Made by a program: the position numbers and the translations under genes. Below, one piece after another: positions 1-14,400 of a DNA stretch of 64,000 bases. The notes under the pieces were generated by a model. That model was given only the letters and a program-made list of their open reading frames with translations. It was not told the origin of the DNA and made no database searches. Location: positions 35,681,720 through 35,745,719 of the forward strand of contig NC_059504.1 of the NCBI RefSeq assembly GCF_914767665.1, in the 5' to 3' direction. Numbering within the stretch: position 1 is the first letter of the stretch; each line of letters begins with the position of its first letter. The DNA is from Harmonia axyridis. Its lineage: Eukaryota > Arthropoda > Insecta > Coleoptera > Coccinellidae.

Positions 1-31
1 CCTGAATAAGCAATAAATTAAGACAAAATAA

Positions 32-2331
32 ATGGAGAATAATGAGAGAAAAATATATGGTCCAATACTGCCAGTTGCTATGGGTTCCAAACAAGGTTCT
101 GATGATGATAGATATTCAGAAGAAGAAAAAATCTTAGAAGATAATGAAAGGGGAGATTTAAACCAGGCCTATGGCCCTGTATTACCGATAAATTTACAAA
201 AACAAAAAAATTCTGACAGTGCATCGATAGGACCTTCTCTTCCATCACATATGAAAGAAAAATTAGAAGGGAAAATTTTGGAAGAAGACCATATATCCAT
301 AGGGCCTTCTCTTCCACCACATATGAGAGGAAAATTAGAAGAAAACGTTTTGAATGAAGATAATACAACCATAGGACCTTCCCTTCCTCCACATATGAGA
401 GAAAAATTAGGCAATACAGTTTTCCAAGAAGATCTTGAAGAAGATTCAAGTGAAGAAGATACATATGGACCTGCACTGCCTGGACAAGAATTCAAATCTA
501 AGAATGCTATAGCTTTAGAGGAAAGAGCTCTAGAAATGAAATTAAATCAATTGAATCCTGGACAACAAAAAAAAGAAAGAGAAGAATGGATGATTGAATT
601 ACCCACTGTTAGTGCTAGTAAATTGGGCTTGGGACCTAGACAGTTCAGACCTACTGCAGGGCCAGATTTGTCAGATAGGTATAAATTTTTCCTACAATTA
701 TCAGAAAAAAGTTAAATTTTCAAATACGCAATCCCAAAATTCATATAGTTATTAGTTTGAGGTTGAACTTTCTGAATTTCAGTCACTAAAGCATTAACAA
801 TGTATTCATTGTTTTCATATTGTTCCAATACCGAGTATTTTAAATTTGAAAATTCATTTGAAATTACTTTTCATTAAAATATATTTATTATTACTTCTTT
901 TTTCAGATCTTCCTGGACTAATACTCCGAATGCAAAAAATAAGAAAAAAGCAGATACCAATGATTTAAGAAAAGAGATGGAAAACTCTGAACTCAGAAAA
1001 CGAGATAGGGAGCAAGAAAAAAGAGCGAAAAAACACAAAAGAGACACTGAAAGTTTAGTAGAAATGCATCAGAAGAAACGGAAGAAAGACAAGGTTAGTA
1101 TTGGTTTATACAGAGTGTTTCATTGGGAAACGGAAATACTTCACAGGTGCATAGGTGGGACCAAGGCGGTTCTGGAGATACCCCATTTATTGGGTCTTAC
1201 TGTCTTCATAGCCGAGATACAGGGTGTTTTATGAATTTTGCCCGTTTCTTTCTGAGGCCATATCAAATGAACCACCCGGTATGTTTTCTTCATATTCGGC
1301 AAATATGTTCCTAATTGAGAGCCCAAACGTATCATGCAATAACCGCCTTGAGAATCCAGGTCCGGGTTAACAAAAAATTATGAATTGTTTCAATCCTCAA
1401 AACAACACCCGGTACCACTTCCAGCAAACCAAATTCTTGAAAACTTCACGGTTACCTTGAAAATTTGTGCAGTAATGAGAAACGACAGAGAGTAACTCAA
1501 AAATAAAAACTGAAATGGTATACAGCTATAAAAAGGAAAACCAATGCAAAAATGAATTACAAAGTAATGTTGAAATAATTATGGATTTCATATTTTCGAT
1601 AATTCATTGTTAAAAGTCACTTCAAACCACTTTCAGGCATCCAAATTCTTAAAAACTTCACTTTTACGTTGAAAATTTGTGCAGTATAACTGTCTGCGCG
1701 AAAATTTGTAGTAAACGTCTCAGTTTAGTTTTTAGTGGAGTTTCTGAATATTAAAACAGATTTTCAAAATTCCGAAGTACAGGGTGTTGTTTCGAAGAAA
1801 TTCATAATTTTTTGTTAACCCGGACCTGGATTTTCAAGGCGGTTATTGCATGATACGTTTGGGCTCTCAATTAGGAACATATTTGTCAAATACTAAGAAA
1901 ATATACTGGGTGGTTCGTTTGATATGACCTCAGAAAGAAACAGGCAAAATTCATAAAACACCCTGTATCTCGGTTACGAAGACAGTAAGAACTAATGAAT
2001 GGGGTATCTCCAGAACCTCCTTGGTGCCACATATGCACCTGTGAAGTATTTCCGTTTCCCAATGAAACTCCCTGTATAGATAGGTCCGTATTATAATTAT
2101 ACTATTGAGGATTTACTTTTGAGACAAAATAGTAGAAATAAAGAAATTACATAATTGTTATGTGTTTATTATACTATTCCACAGGAGGCGGGTCCAAAAG
2201 CAAGAGTACCATTCAACAGAGAAACAGATTTGCAAGTAAATAGATTTGATGAGGCACAGAAAGCAGCTGTTCTGAAGAAAGCACAGCTGTTGGATGACAG
2301 ATTTTCATCAGGAAAGACTAAATTCTTATAA
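32..2331 (+). CDS. GPALPP1: GPALPP motifs-containing protein 1
   Basis: Three exons, 32-678, 907-1093 and 2185-2331, join in frame to about 326 residues. The first exon holds six GPALPP-type motifs (YGPILP, YGPVLP, three IGPSLP and YGPALP), three of them in near-identical acidic repeats ending PPHMR. The C-terminal half is basic and coiled-coil-like and carries family hallmarks: WMIELP, GLGPRQF, SSWTNTP across the first junction, and VNRFDEAQKAAVLKKAQ before the end. Donors (gtataa at 679, gttagt at 1094) and acceptors (ttttttcag, ttccacag) are canonical. The family is a small conserved nuclear protein of poorly known function. The start is the first ATG, 31 bases into the window, so an upstream non-coding exon cannot be excluded. 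Intron 2 is filled by an inverted-repeat transposon. Confidence 0.95.
1107..2078. mobile_element. Foldback DNA element in GPALPP1 intron 2
   Basis: The left arm (about 1107-1415) is repeated in inverse orientation at about 1775-2078, so the element folds into a hairpin with arms near 300 bases. Both ends read TATACAG with GTTTCATTGGGAAACGG just inside. The central loop has a separate 65-base direct repeat (about 1425-1490 and 1638-1703). There is no coding capacity. The left end lies only 13 bases from the exon 2 donor. It is probably a non-autonomous element mobilised by a transposase encoded elsewhere; the superfamily is not clear. Confidence 0.8.
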
Positions 2332-2373
2332 AATGTTTATTCTCATTTTGATGTGTACATAATTTGTAAATAT

Positions 2374-2379
2374 AATAAA
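2374..2379 (+). terminator. GPALPP1 polyadenylation signal
   Basis: AATAAA lies 43 bases after the GPALPP1 stop codon. On the other strand an AATAAA (plus-strand TTTATT, 2336-2341) lies about 100 bases past the nanchung stop, so the two 3' ends probably overlap. Confidence 0.6.
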
Positions 2380-2438
2380 CTAATTTCTTTATGCATTTAA
2401 TTATAAAGTAAAAGTATCTAGTTGTCTTTAATATTCCA

Positions 2439-5400
2439 CTAAACCATTTTGTTCAGTATTCCCTTTTGTGGATTCTGTTCTTCCCTTTTTTTGATATTTC
2501 GGTCATGTCTTCTCTTCATCTCAAGTATTTCCTTCATCTCTTCTTTATCTTCATTCTGCAAAAATGCACTATATTAATTCAGTAAAAACAAGAACTATAA
2601 TAATAATATAGTTCTGTGAAGAAACATTTACAGATGCAAATGTAGATAGACATTTCTTGAATGAAAAATATTGCCATTACTTTTGAAGAAGATAAATCAT
2701 TTGAAACTCACTGATTGATTCAACCTGAGTACAAGTGCTCTTCGACCATCTGACATTGGTTGGGAATAAACCATGAGTTGTTTTAACCGCTCCTCAGGAC
2801 TCACACCTCTTTCAACCACTAACACTATTCGAGCCCACTAAAGAGTTCTAAATCAAATTATTTTCCATCAGATAATTTTTTGCATCTTACCTGTCTTTGC
2901 CATTCATTGCGTGTCTCTGCTATTTTTTGATAAGTGTTCCCCATCATAGCAATTAACATATTTATCAGTAAGATTGAGACTATCACCATGAACATTACAA
3001 AAAGAAACTGAAACATTAAAAAAAAAACCAATTCATAATAAACTAAACTCAATTAATAAAGTCATAATATAAAGTGCTAGCCAAAAGTCTTCAGCTCAGT
3101 TGTATATTTTGAATGGTTCAACTTGAAAATATTATATTAGAAGGTTATAAATAAACAGATGTAAAGCTCTGTAATTGCAGGATATATGTTAGTTATAGCT
3201 AACAAGGGCCACAGGTAAATTTTTGTTTATGTGGGCCACATTTAATTTTTTTTCCAGAATTATGGGTTGTAACAAAACAAACTTATCATACATATGATAG
3301 ATAAATCGGGGGACCCACAAATTTTGCGGTAGGTCACTATACATCAACCACCATATTATTTTATCTTATTTTCAATAACCACCATTAGAAATTTTCATTA
3401 AACTACCTTGGCTAAAATCTCATGTTCGGTTTTCTCAAATGCTCCATAATAGTCGCCAAAATTCGTTAGTGACATCAAAAACATAGCCATTATTGATTCG
3501 ATAGGTGTAGACATTGGATTTGTTGCAGAATCATCTACATCATCTGGTGTCAACGGATTATCATAGGAAAGGAATATCAGATAAAATGCTGAAAAATTTT
3601 GTGGTTTCAAATTTATTGAAAGACACTAGCAGAAAACATACCTTGTGAGAATCCCATAACAAACACCAAGTAAATAGTTGCGAATCTGATCAAATCTCCC
3701 ATAACCATTCTGTAAATCATAACAACGAATGGTCCTACCGTTTTGAAGCCTCTGTAAATGTGAATCGCATTAGTTTGTTACACTGCAGCAGAATCCATGC
3801 CGAACATTTTTTATTTCACAAATTTTTTAAATTTATTTGATGCTAATTTACTATCTACTCAATTCGGTAGTGGGTGAATATTGTATGAAATTTTGGTTTG
3901 AGACAGCTACCATCCGGCAACAGATAACTGAGGTCTATCTATACAAATCTTCCTCTTGAGTGTTCTTGTGCAATTGAAATTGAAGGGTTCATTCATGAGA
4001 TAGTTTTCGTGATCACTGGGGCCCGTTCATTATATTAAAATATAATGGGTGTTTTCAAAATTCACAAGTTTTGTAATACTACTAGAGTTAGTGGCGGATT
4101 TACCAGAATGCCGAGTAGGATGAAGCCTTTGGCGGAAAATTTTAAGAAGCGGTAGATATTGAGCTTATTAATTTTTCATTCGGATTCACAGAATTAAAAA
4201 AAAATATTATACACACACAAAGAATTTCAAAAATTGGACAAAAATTAAAATATTTAACAAAAATAATGAAGCAGAAATCATAAAGTTAGAATTTTATTGA
4301 TAGAAAATATAATTGATATTGTGAACTAAGGTATCAAAATTCAGAGGCGACAAAATTTGAATAGCCTACAGGCCGCCACCGAGTAGAGCCATAAAAATCG
4401 TAATAGGGAAATGAAAACTGTATTACCTGCAAAAGAATAAAAAGTATGGAGCAGTTGTAAGCATTATAATAACTGCAATGAAATCTTCGAATTCATCTTG
4501 ACAAGCCAATCTCAACCATGGTACAATTTGCATCAGAATACAAGAGAAAAGAAACATCACCCTTGATGGTGCTGTCATCTGAAAATTGATAGTTTTGTAT
4601 CTCAATACGAAAATAATTGTGTAATATAACATGTAGTACTTGAATTTGTCAGTATGTGTCTTTACCAAGTTTTCAAAAAACATTCTTCCACCTAAAAATC
4701 TCGCTTCTCTCACAGCCGCTGCTAGGTAAATGAACGCACCTATTGTCATTGCGACTTCGCAAACAAATCTGATTTGGGAATCTCTGGATGATAGATCCAT
4801 CAACCTACATTCCTCCTGCAAATTTTCCCACCATTCTTCCATATCTGTATTGCCAGCGTCATCTTTCATCCCTGAAAGTAATGAAACTTCAACTTTCAGT
4901 AGACAAACTTCGCTAATTATTTATGCAATTTAGAAAAAAATACACATACTTCCTATTTCTATTTCTGAAGAATATACCGAATGAACACTTGAAAGAACGT
5001 AGAAATAAACACCAGGCATTTCAATGACATAGGTAGTGAAGGGAACAAAGCAAAATATTAAAATAATTCTGTTTGGTATGATCTGGAATAATAAACAAAT
5101 AGAATTTGCACATATGGGCTGGCACAATTAGACGGCGAAGTTTTTAAAATGATTTTTAAGTATAATAAATGTATGGATAAAAATTTTGAGTAACCATATT
5201 TTTGGTCACATATTACCTTCTAGATTGAACTTAATCATGTTTCATATTTTTTTAAACATGCATGTTTAAAAAAATATTAAATATGGTTGAGTTCAATCAA
5301 TGGTCTTGATTTATCTTGAATACATCCATCTAAATTTATTTATTTCCCCAAATTTCCTGCAATAGTGCGTTAAGCTTCCATAGCTGCCAAACCAGATGTT

Positions 5401-8400
5401 TTAGGAATTTAGTTGAAAAGCATTCCCTTTTGTATTTTCAATTCTGCATCATGCAGGATCCTGTATACTTACATAATTATATCATCCTTAAAATTCCCTA
5501 AATTTTGATCTGTTGAAAGATGAATCCACCGGTATACTTTATTCGATCTTCGAAATCAACATCTGATTGTGAATATATAATTACTGCTAAATTCAGATCC
5601 TCTTACCTTTGCTGGTAGTCAGATTTTCGATTTTGAAGTCGACTATGGTATGATTCAGAAGGTTAGCAGAAATTTTCGTTAGATTAGTAGTATTTGTTAT
5701 TTGAACATGATGCATGGGAGGTCCTGGTCTTAATGTGAAAGCTATCAACGAAATCAAGAAGTAGAAGGCAAACGTGAAAAACTGCCTATAAAATTTGAAT
5801 TTCACAAAAGTGTTCCATTTCGTTTTTAATAAATCAATCAGAACACCATCCAAAAGCTCCAAATGTTCATCTTTATCCTGAAATCAATGTTAAAAACAGG
5901 AAAAAATTCAACAATAAGAGGCAAATATAGTTAAAACAAAGGGCGGTATAATTGATCGAGGCATTTGAACAATTCAATAATGTCATGGAAAAAATCTTCA
6001 TCACATAAATAAAAAATTGCAAATATATATGAATATTTTAAACACCGTGCCAAAAAAGTAATGCAACAAGCCCATAATTCTTATACGAAAAATTATTAAG
6101 GAAAATCTTTGCACCCGTTGATCTTTATTTTCAAAAAGAAGTTACACTATGCATTTTCTAACTAGATAATTCGCACCCCACAACTTTTTTTTTCAAATGA
6201 GGAAATATATGGATTGTGATATATCAAATGGAAGTTCATTCGATTACCCATTCAGCGATGTGACTAAAAGGAGAATTGGTTATGCCTTTTTTTTAAAGTA
6301 ACATTAGGAAGAATTTAATTCTTGTACAAATAATTATTGCGAAAAATCCTACCATCAGATTTCTATTTTTAAAATTTAGTGAATTTATGCAATTTTGAAG
6401 GTGATAGAGGTTCATGCCCCTCGTTACCCTCAATCCCCACCAATTTTCTACAAAAATATTGATTGTGCTATATGTATAGCATGAAAGGCATACTTGTCTT
6501 CGAATTATACTCACCCCAAAGACAACTAAATTCAACCCTGACATTTTACTTATTCTTCCTGTTTCCACATCTATAGTATCAATTTGAGATAGGGGATAAG
6601 CTGCACAAGTAATACTACCTAGAAGAGCATATTTATGAGAAACACAAATTAATTCGATGATTTGAGAAAATTACCAATTTGCCAGTAGATTTCTCGTTCG
6701 ATGTTCAAGATATGGAAGAAAATTTCAACTCTTGCCAGTTTAGCGGATAATGTTAAAGGTGTCAGGTGTAACATATTCCTGATTGATAGTTTTGATCCAA
6801 CTTCGTATGCCATATCAAAGGCTTCCTATAGAACAAAATGGTAAGGACGAAAATAGTTAAGGAAGAGTACAGACATATTACCAATTTTTCATATATGACT
6901 AAAAGATGTAAAACCGTGTTTCCGTTTGTATCTTGAGCATTCGGATCAGCTCCTCTAGCTAATATTAGTCTGAAAGACTCCTCTTGTCCCAAACAAGCAG
7001 CAAATGTCAACGGATATTCACCCCAATAAACATATCTAAAAATTGATCAATTGAATGTGATAATTAAACTTTAGTAAAGTTCGAGGAATTTATTTAGCAA
7101 TAAAGAAACCGACACACAGATACCAAACAGCCAAGCTTGCCGTGGTGGAACAGGCTATCAAGTTTTATTAAATCGAAGTAGAAGCGCGGCATGTGTGGTC
7201 AAATACATGCTTGTCGCTAGGCTGTGTTAAAGCATTGTATAGTCTTATATATTGTGACCTGAAGACACCGAGTTGTACTTTGTGGTGTGGAACATCAGTC
7301 ACGAATGAACTACAAAATTCTGGTTTTAAAACAGTATTTTTGTATCCTTTATGACTTTAATCATAAAGAAATACATGTTTTCGAACTACATAATTCAAGT
7401 GCTCCATATCTAGTTCGTATTCGTTCAGATAAAAATACAACTGTAGCCAATCGCTTTTTACACAATGTTATGGCACCTCACTATCTGTGTGACGACTGCA
7501 ATGCAACAGACCAATGTAAAGGTATCTTTGATAAATGTAGAAATATACTACTATTATTATTATTTGAACTGGGGTCGTTTTGGTTCAGTAAGCCTTCCGG
7601 GAATTGCGACCATGCAGATCTTTTGTTCTCTACCCTACTCACTCATAGAAACCCAAGGAGGTCGTTAATGAAGTTAATAAACTGACAAACCTCCTTAGGG
7701 GCCTTGGCGTTACCTCTCTGGCATCCAGGATCGGCTTACCCATGCGAATGGTTTTTAGGCCAGCCAGCTCCGGACACTTGCATACCATGTGTTCGGCTGT
7801 TTCTGCTTCCGATCCACAGGGCCTGCAAATCTCGTCTGCTGACTTTCCCATACGGTACAAATGATGTTTGTACCGACAGTGCCCCGTCAGCAGTCCCACC
7901 ATCACCCGAAGCTCGGCTCTTGACAGCTTCATGAGCTTTTTGGCGTAGGTAGGTGAAATCGTCACGAATTTCTTTTCCTGAACAAGTCTAGGAGTGTTAG
8001 TTCAGTGGATTATCCTGATCAACTCCCATAGCTGGACCGCAGCTTTTCATATTGGTCTTTTGCTAGCCCACAGAAAGGCTCAGGTCCAGCAGGTGTTAAC
8101 CTTGATGCACTTTCTGCAAGTTCATCAACTTTTTCATTTCCTTCAACCCCATAGTGCCCTGGTAAATATACTAAGTTGACGCAAAGCAGAACGACGTTAT
8201 TCACGAAAATTTGGACCACTGCTTTCCCTATAAGCGAACATACTATCACAACTTGACGCTGATTGACGGCGACCGTCGACTACCGATCTGGAGGATCCAT
8301 ATTCTCGCCGAGGTCATTCACATATTGAATTTGAAGCATGCACATGAAAAATCTATCAGCATTTTCTATTTTCCGTGATAATTTGAGAAGTGTATGGAAT

Positions 8401-11400
8401 TCATTACATTTCTCCCTGTTCCGAAAGACATTGTAGTAACATGCTACTCTGCCTCTCCTCTTCAAAGATACGTAAGGCTACTGTACATTTTGAATATTGT
8501 GAACTCGTTATAATGTAATAATCTATATAATTATTATTTTCACCCTGTACCGCAAGACGAACGGGTGTGATCACAAAAGTAAATGGTGGCAAAGAGTGAG
8601 GCTTTACAAGTTTACAGCCAATCGACGCGTCGATCGGGTCTAGCCAGTAGGCTGTAGCCAGCTTTCCATCGCGTCGACTGTAGAATATTTTTGCCGACAC
8701 TGATACACGGCGTTGCAAGATGGCTTTTTAATAAATCAGTAGGTAGACACTGCATCAAAAAATCAGTAGACGGTTAGGCTGTAGGGAGGATAGACCTAGG
8801 ATATCCGTCCGTATATCACCTTGGTTTCTTTGGTTGGAAGTTGGTAATTCGCTCAGAGAATCTATGTCCATTACTCTACGGTGGTCCGTATATATCGCCC
8901 AATAATTATCGACCCATAAGCCTTACCCCTTCGGTGTCCGAGGTCTTGGAGAGAATTAGGAGTGAACATCAGCTTCTTCACTTTGCGCTAACACAGAATA
9001 ATATAGTGTTCGGTATAGTATATCCAAATTCACATGAACTAGTCCATAAAAACGCTCGGCCAGATGTCTCTTTGAAATGGATACCGCAATCCGCTAAATA
9101 CCGGGGTTTATTTCAAAGTATTGTTAGGCAATAAATTCACTGGCCCCAAAGGAATTTCTGGAAACTTGGACAACCCTTGTACATATAATTGAAATATTCT
9201 GACTTCCTCCAAGTTACTTTGGATATACTATACCTAATAGATAACTGATAGAACCGAAAGCCCCCTCGACACGAATCGGTTTCGTTCGGTTTCCATTCGG
9301 GTCCAGAGTTCACAAAAGCAATTGGTCGTTTACACACATACGGTTTAGTTTCGGTTCGGTCACGTTTTCGGCAAGGGAAAATAATATTTTATTTTCATTT
9401 TCTCATTTTAAATTCATCAAATGATGATGTCGTAGACGTACCCAGTGAAGTCAATTATTCCTCTTCCCTTTTTTTATTCTTCTATAGAGAAATAACATGG
9501 CAGCAATTTGTCTATTCTCCATAGTGAGCATTGTGAGAAATGTGAGTGACTGCGTATTCGATGATTCGGTCCTGAAATCAAACCTTATACTAACCGAGTG
9601 TGTGTGAAGAGTTTTCATTCGTTTTAGGCGCTACCTAAAACGAATCGAATATGCACCTTATATATAAATCGAACCGTGTGAAACGAGTCTAATTGGACTC
9701 ACTCCCTTGGATCGAGGTATTTCTATAGTTGTTCTGTACGTATTTGGACTTTTCCAAGACGTTCAACCGGGTCCCACATCGTCATCTTCTGCATAAATTA
9801 CAATACCTAGGCATAGGGGGAGATTTGCACTCGTGGATTAGATTAGAGTTTTTTTAACCGATCGAACCTTCCGTGTGAGAATGGCGGACGTTCATTCATC
9901 TGCGAATAATTTTATGTCCAGTGGCGTCTCGCAGGAATCAATCCTGGGTCCCATTCTCTTTTTGTTTTATACATCGGATCTGCCTAGACAACTGAAATAT
10001 CCATACGCTATTTTTGCAGACGACACAAAAATATACAACCAGGCTTCGAATGCGAGGACCATTCAGGACGATTTGTGGGCTGTTGAAGATTGGTGTCGAA
10101 AATGACAGCAAATGTAATGTTTTACATCTAGGCAGAAATAATCCTAAGTGCCAATTGCACCATTTGCCTAAACATTGATTGAAAATTTAAACATTGATTA
10201 CTCTCTGATTTCTTCAGAGAAATCAGAAATTAATCGATGTTTAAATTTTAATCAATGTTTAGGCAAATGGTGCAACTGGCCATTAGTCTCAATATGCAGT
10301 CGATGGTCACTGCTTGACTCCCTGTATAATGATCTGGGCATCATAGTGTCCATAGAGCTGGTCACACCACGGCGGCTGTGACAGCGAAAGACTGACCGAT
10401 GAGCTATATGATACAGAGATGGTTTAGGGGTTGCAGCCTGACGTGTCGAGCACTATATTGAAGCTATGTGCGTCCTTTGATGAAATATGCCAGGCCGATG
10501 TGGTGCCTTTCTCTTAGTAGCGATCAACTTCTCTTCGAATCTGTACAGCGTTGGAACACAAGGATTCCCTTTGGGAAGATTAGACCTGACTATCACGCTC
10601 ATTTGAGATTGTCGATCGGCAAATCTTTGGGGATTGGCGAGATAGAGGTGATCTTATTTTAACGTATCGGGCTCTGCATGTGTTCTTTGGTATGATTCTG
10701 GATCACCTCAACATAATAAGCATGTGCAGCCATGCCTTACAACTGACAAAGGAGAATTACAGGACTACACAGCGTCAAACTTCTCTTCCTAACACAGTTT
10801 TCGGTGAATGGAATGGTTTGCCAAATAGTGTTGTTGGTGCAAGTTCGGTGAATTCTCTCAAGAACCGACCCGACCAGTCTATTCGAGAGCAGAATCGCCT
10901 TCAACTTAATTTAGTAAATGTGATTGTGTTTCTTTATCATTTTCGGAAGTATTTATTCCGTAAGCTTGACTTATGTGAGTGACTTGAATATGTTCAGGTT
11001 TCTTTAGTATTCTAGTAGTGTATGAATTCCATTTTATTTTTGTTATTTTGAGTTTTTGGGTGGAAACTCCTACTTCTCTATTGTTAATAATAATATCAAT
11101 TTCCTCAAAAAGCTGTGACTATTTTCTCAAACTTCGGTGAGTTACAGTCGACGCCAAATATGTTGGCAAGAACTTGGTTGCGCACAAAACTGAAGGAGTA
11201 CCTAATGAACCGAAGCGTTCCATTCAGTAGCGTACATATAAAGCATAAAATTTAATGTCATACTATCGTACTACCTGTATATCGTATTTTCTCAAATAAA
11301 AGTACCTTATAATAAATGGTTCTACTCTCAATGTCAATTATTATCCTCTGATATTTTTTTTCGTTATCTCGAATAATTCATTGCCGATTCAATTTATTTA

Positions 11401-14400
11401 CCACGCCACTCAGTTAAGCAGTCTCGAAATCGGCAACACCCCAGCTCCAATGCCGTAATGGTGCGAAGGAGATAGCATTATCTCTCTCTGCGCCATAGAT
11501 TTGCCATCTTATTTGGCGGCGACTGTATCTGTCAGAGGCAAGAGCAACCGTACTTTTATTCTGGTTAGATTTGGTAACCACGCCCACTCGTCTTGGTAGT
11601 TGTCACTTTAATTTTCAGATTATTGTTTATGCACATTTCAGTGGCGTTCCCAAGGGGGGAATATATCCCCCACAGGAAAACTATCCATTATAAGCCACAA
11701 CGCTCAATAATTTGTTGTATAAAATTTTAATCAACGAATTCATCAACCAGCGGTTATATCAAAGCACTCCATCTGATCCGACTGTCATCGGCACAATCAT
11801 TATTAATAATAATAATAATAATAATAATTGGGTCTTTATTTCAAATCAAATACAGCATTGTGATAGTGAAGTGAAACAGTGTCAAAAAATAGAAAACAAT
11901 TATTTATCTCATGTAACTTGTCATATTATATGGTTCCAGATTCAACAAAAATCTAAATAGTTTCCTCTTGAATCCTTTGACATCCTCTGTTAGTTTTATG
12001 TTCTCAGGCAATGAATTGAAAATCTTCAAGCATCTGTATTCTACTTGTCGTTGGCTTGTTGTTAGATTGAACTTGGGATATATATAATCTAAACCTCTGG
12101 TCTCATGGAATGCTTTCTTATTCTCATATTTTTGGAACAGTTGATTGTTCCTTTTCATAAATAATAAACATTCCTGTATATATAGGGCATATATGGTCAG
12201 TATTCCATTCTTCTTGAAAAAAGTTCTGCAAGATTCGTTATATTTGAGATTACTCATGATTCTTATAGCTTTCTTTTGTAATATGAATAGACTCTCTATA
12301 TTTGATGTTCCGTAGAATATAATCCCAAACCTCAATTTTGATTCAATTGTTGCATGATACAAAACCTTCATAACCTCATTACCAGTGTATCGTGTCATCA
12401 TTCTGAGCCCATAAACACTTGCTCTAATCTTTTTACTCAAATAATTAACGTGTTCATTCCACTTAAGATTTTTATCAATATATATTCCCAACAGTTTGGT
12501 ACAATCATCCAAATGATCATTATCTTCTACCTTTTCACCACACACGGTTGAAGGTGAAAAGAGAATCTTTCTTGTTTTTTCTTTGTTTAAGATGAGATTG
12601 TTCGACTCAAACCACTTTTGACTTTCTTCTATTAATCTTGAGCTCAAAATCTTAAGTTCTGAAAGAATCCCATGGATAACCAACAAATTGGTGTCGTCTA
12701 CATAATTTGCCATAACTATCACACTTTCGTCTTCTCCAAGACACAAATCGAAATCATTAATGTATACTATGAAAAAGAGAGGGCCGGCAATACTTCCCTG
12801 CGGAACTCCCAAAATCATCTCCTCTAGGTCAGATTTGAAGACCTCTCCCTTTGATTCCATTTCCACCATTTGTTTCCTTGCTGCAAAATATGATCTTACC
12901 CACATTAAAGCTGGTCCTCTTATGCCATATTTTTCCAGTTTTGTTATTAATTCATTCACATCCAAACAGTCGTATGCTTTTGTCAGGTCAAGGAAAATTC
13001 CCATTGCCTCATCTTTGTTCTCAAAAGCCTCCACAATTTTTGTCACAAAACGATATATAGCTGTTTGTATTGACTTTCCTTTTCGGTATCCATGTTGACT
13101 CTCCCTGAAGAATGCATTTTCTGTCAAAAAATTCATAATTTGCCTACAATATGCCATCTCTAGGATCTTTGAGAAGCTGGGTAGAATACTTATTGGCCTG
13201 TAATTACCGTAATCATTAATATCGCCTTTCTTGTGTATTGGCTTGACAATTGCTATTTTCATACTGTCAGGAAATTTCCCATATTTCAAAGAGTTGTTTA
13301 TAATGTAATTGATGGGTTGGACTATTTCTTCAACTGTTTGTTTGATCATTTTGTTTGATATTCCATCATATCCACTAGAGTGTTTGTTTTTTAATGATTT
13401 GATGATTTCTCTGGTCTCTTCTATACTAATTTTCCTCAGTCGCAATGACTTATCTTCTTCCACATATTTGCATTTACTCTTACTTTTTGATATGTTTGCA
13501 GTCAATCTTGTTGCAGTGTTGACGAAGAAGGTGTTCATCTCGTTTGCAATATTTTGTGGATTACCATTCATTAGGGATAAATCTCTTTTCTGGGAGTTGT
13601 TCACCGACTTTATGAATGACCACATAGTTTTACTTTTATTTTCCGATTTTTGGATGGCTATATCAAATTTTTCTCTTTTCTTCTTCTTCAGATGATTATC
13701 ATATTGTATTTTTGTTTTCTGGTACATATCTTTGAAAGAATTGTCGTGTGTACTGAGCACAAGTAGTATATCTAGTTTTTGTTTGATATTTTCTGCTTCT
13801 TGGTCCCTTCTTGCCGTTTTCCGTTTTCTGTTCATATTGATTCTTTTAGCTGGAAACACTTCGTTAAATTTATTCAAATATACCTGATGGAAGTAATCAA
13901 ACTGACTGTTTATGTTTTTTTCATCAAATTCATAAAGTGGAAACCAATTCTGTTCTTTTAATGAATCCCTGAAGTGTTGTATCTTTTTTTCCGAGAAAAT
14001 ACGTCTATTCTTATATTCTGTTTGCTCTACATTTGTGTCAAAAACTATTTTTTGAGCTGTGTGGTCAGATATGTGCGTGTCAATGATATTGACTCTATAT
14101 GGAATCTCAACATTTGTGAAAATTCCATCGATACATGTTGCTGAGTTCTTTGCTATTCGAGTTGGTTGATATATTGTCTGCTTTATATTATATGTACCCA
14201 TTAGGTCTAGTATACTTTTTCTTTTAATAGATTCCTTTGCCATGTCGATATTGAAGTCACCTGCTATTACAATCCTCGCCTTTTCATTATGTAGTCTCTG
14301 TAAGATCTTTTCTAAAGTTTCACTCATTGTATCAATATTTCCATCATTATAAACCGCAATACAGATCTGCTTTCTTTTTTCTATATGGTATTCTACTGCT

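Noticed and set aside
4950..5082. Possible extra nanchung exon (hydrophobic frame with acceptor and donor)
   Set aside because: Exon 10 and exon 11 already join in frame without it (phase 1 to phase 1), and adding it has no family counterpart and would need another exon to correct the frame.
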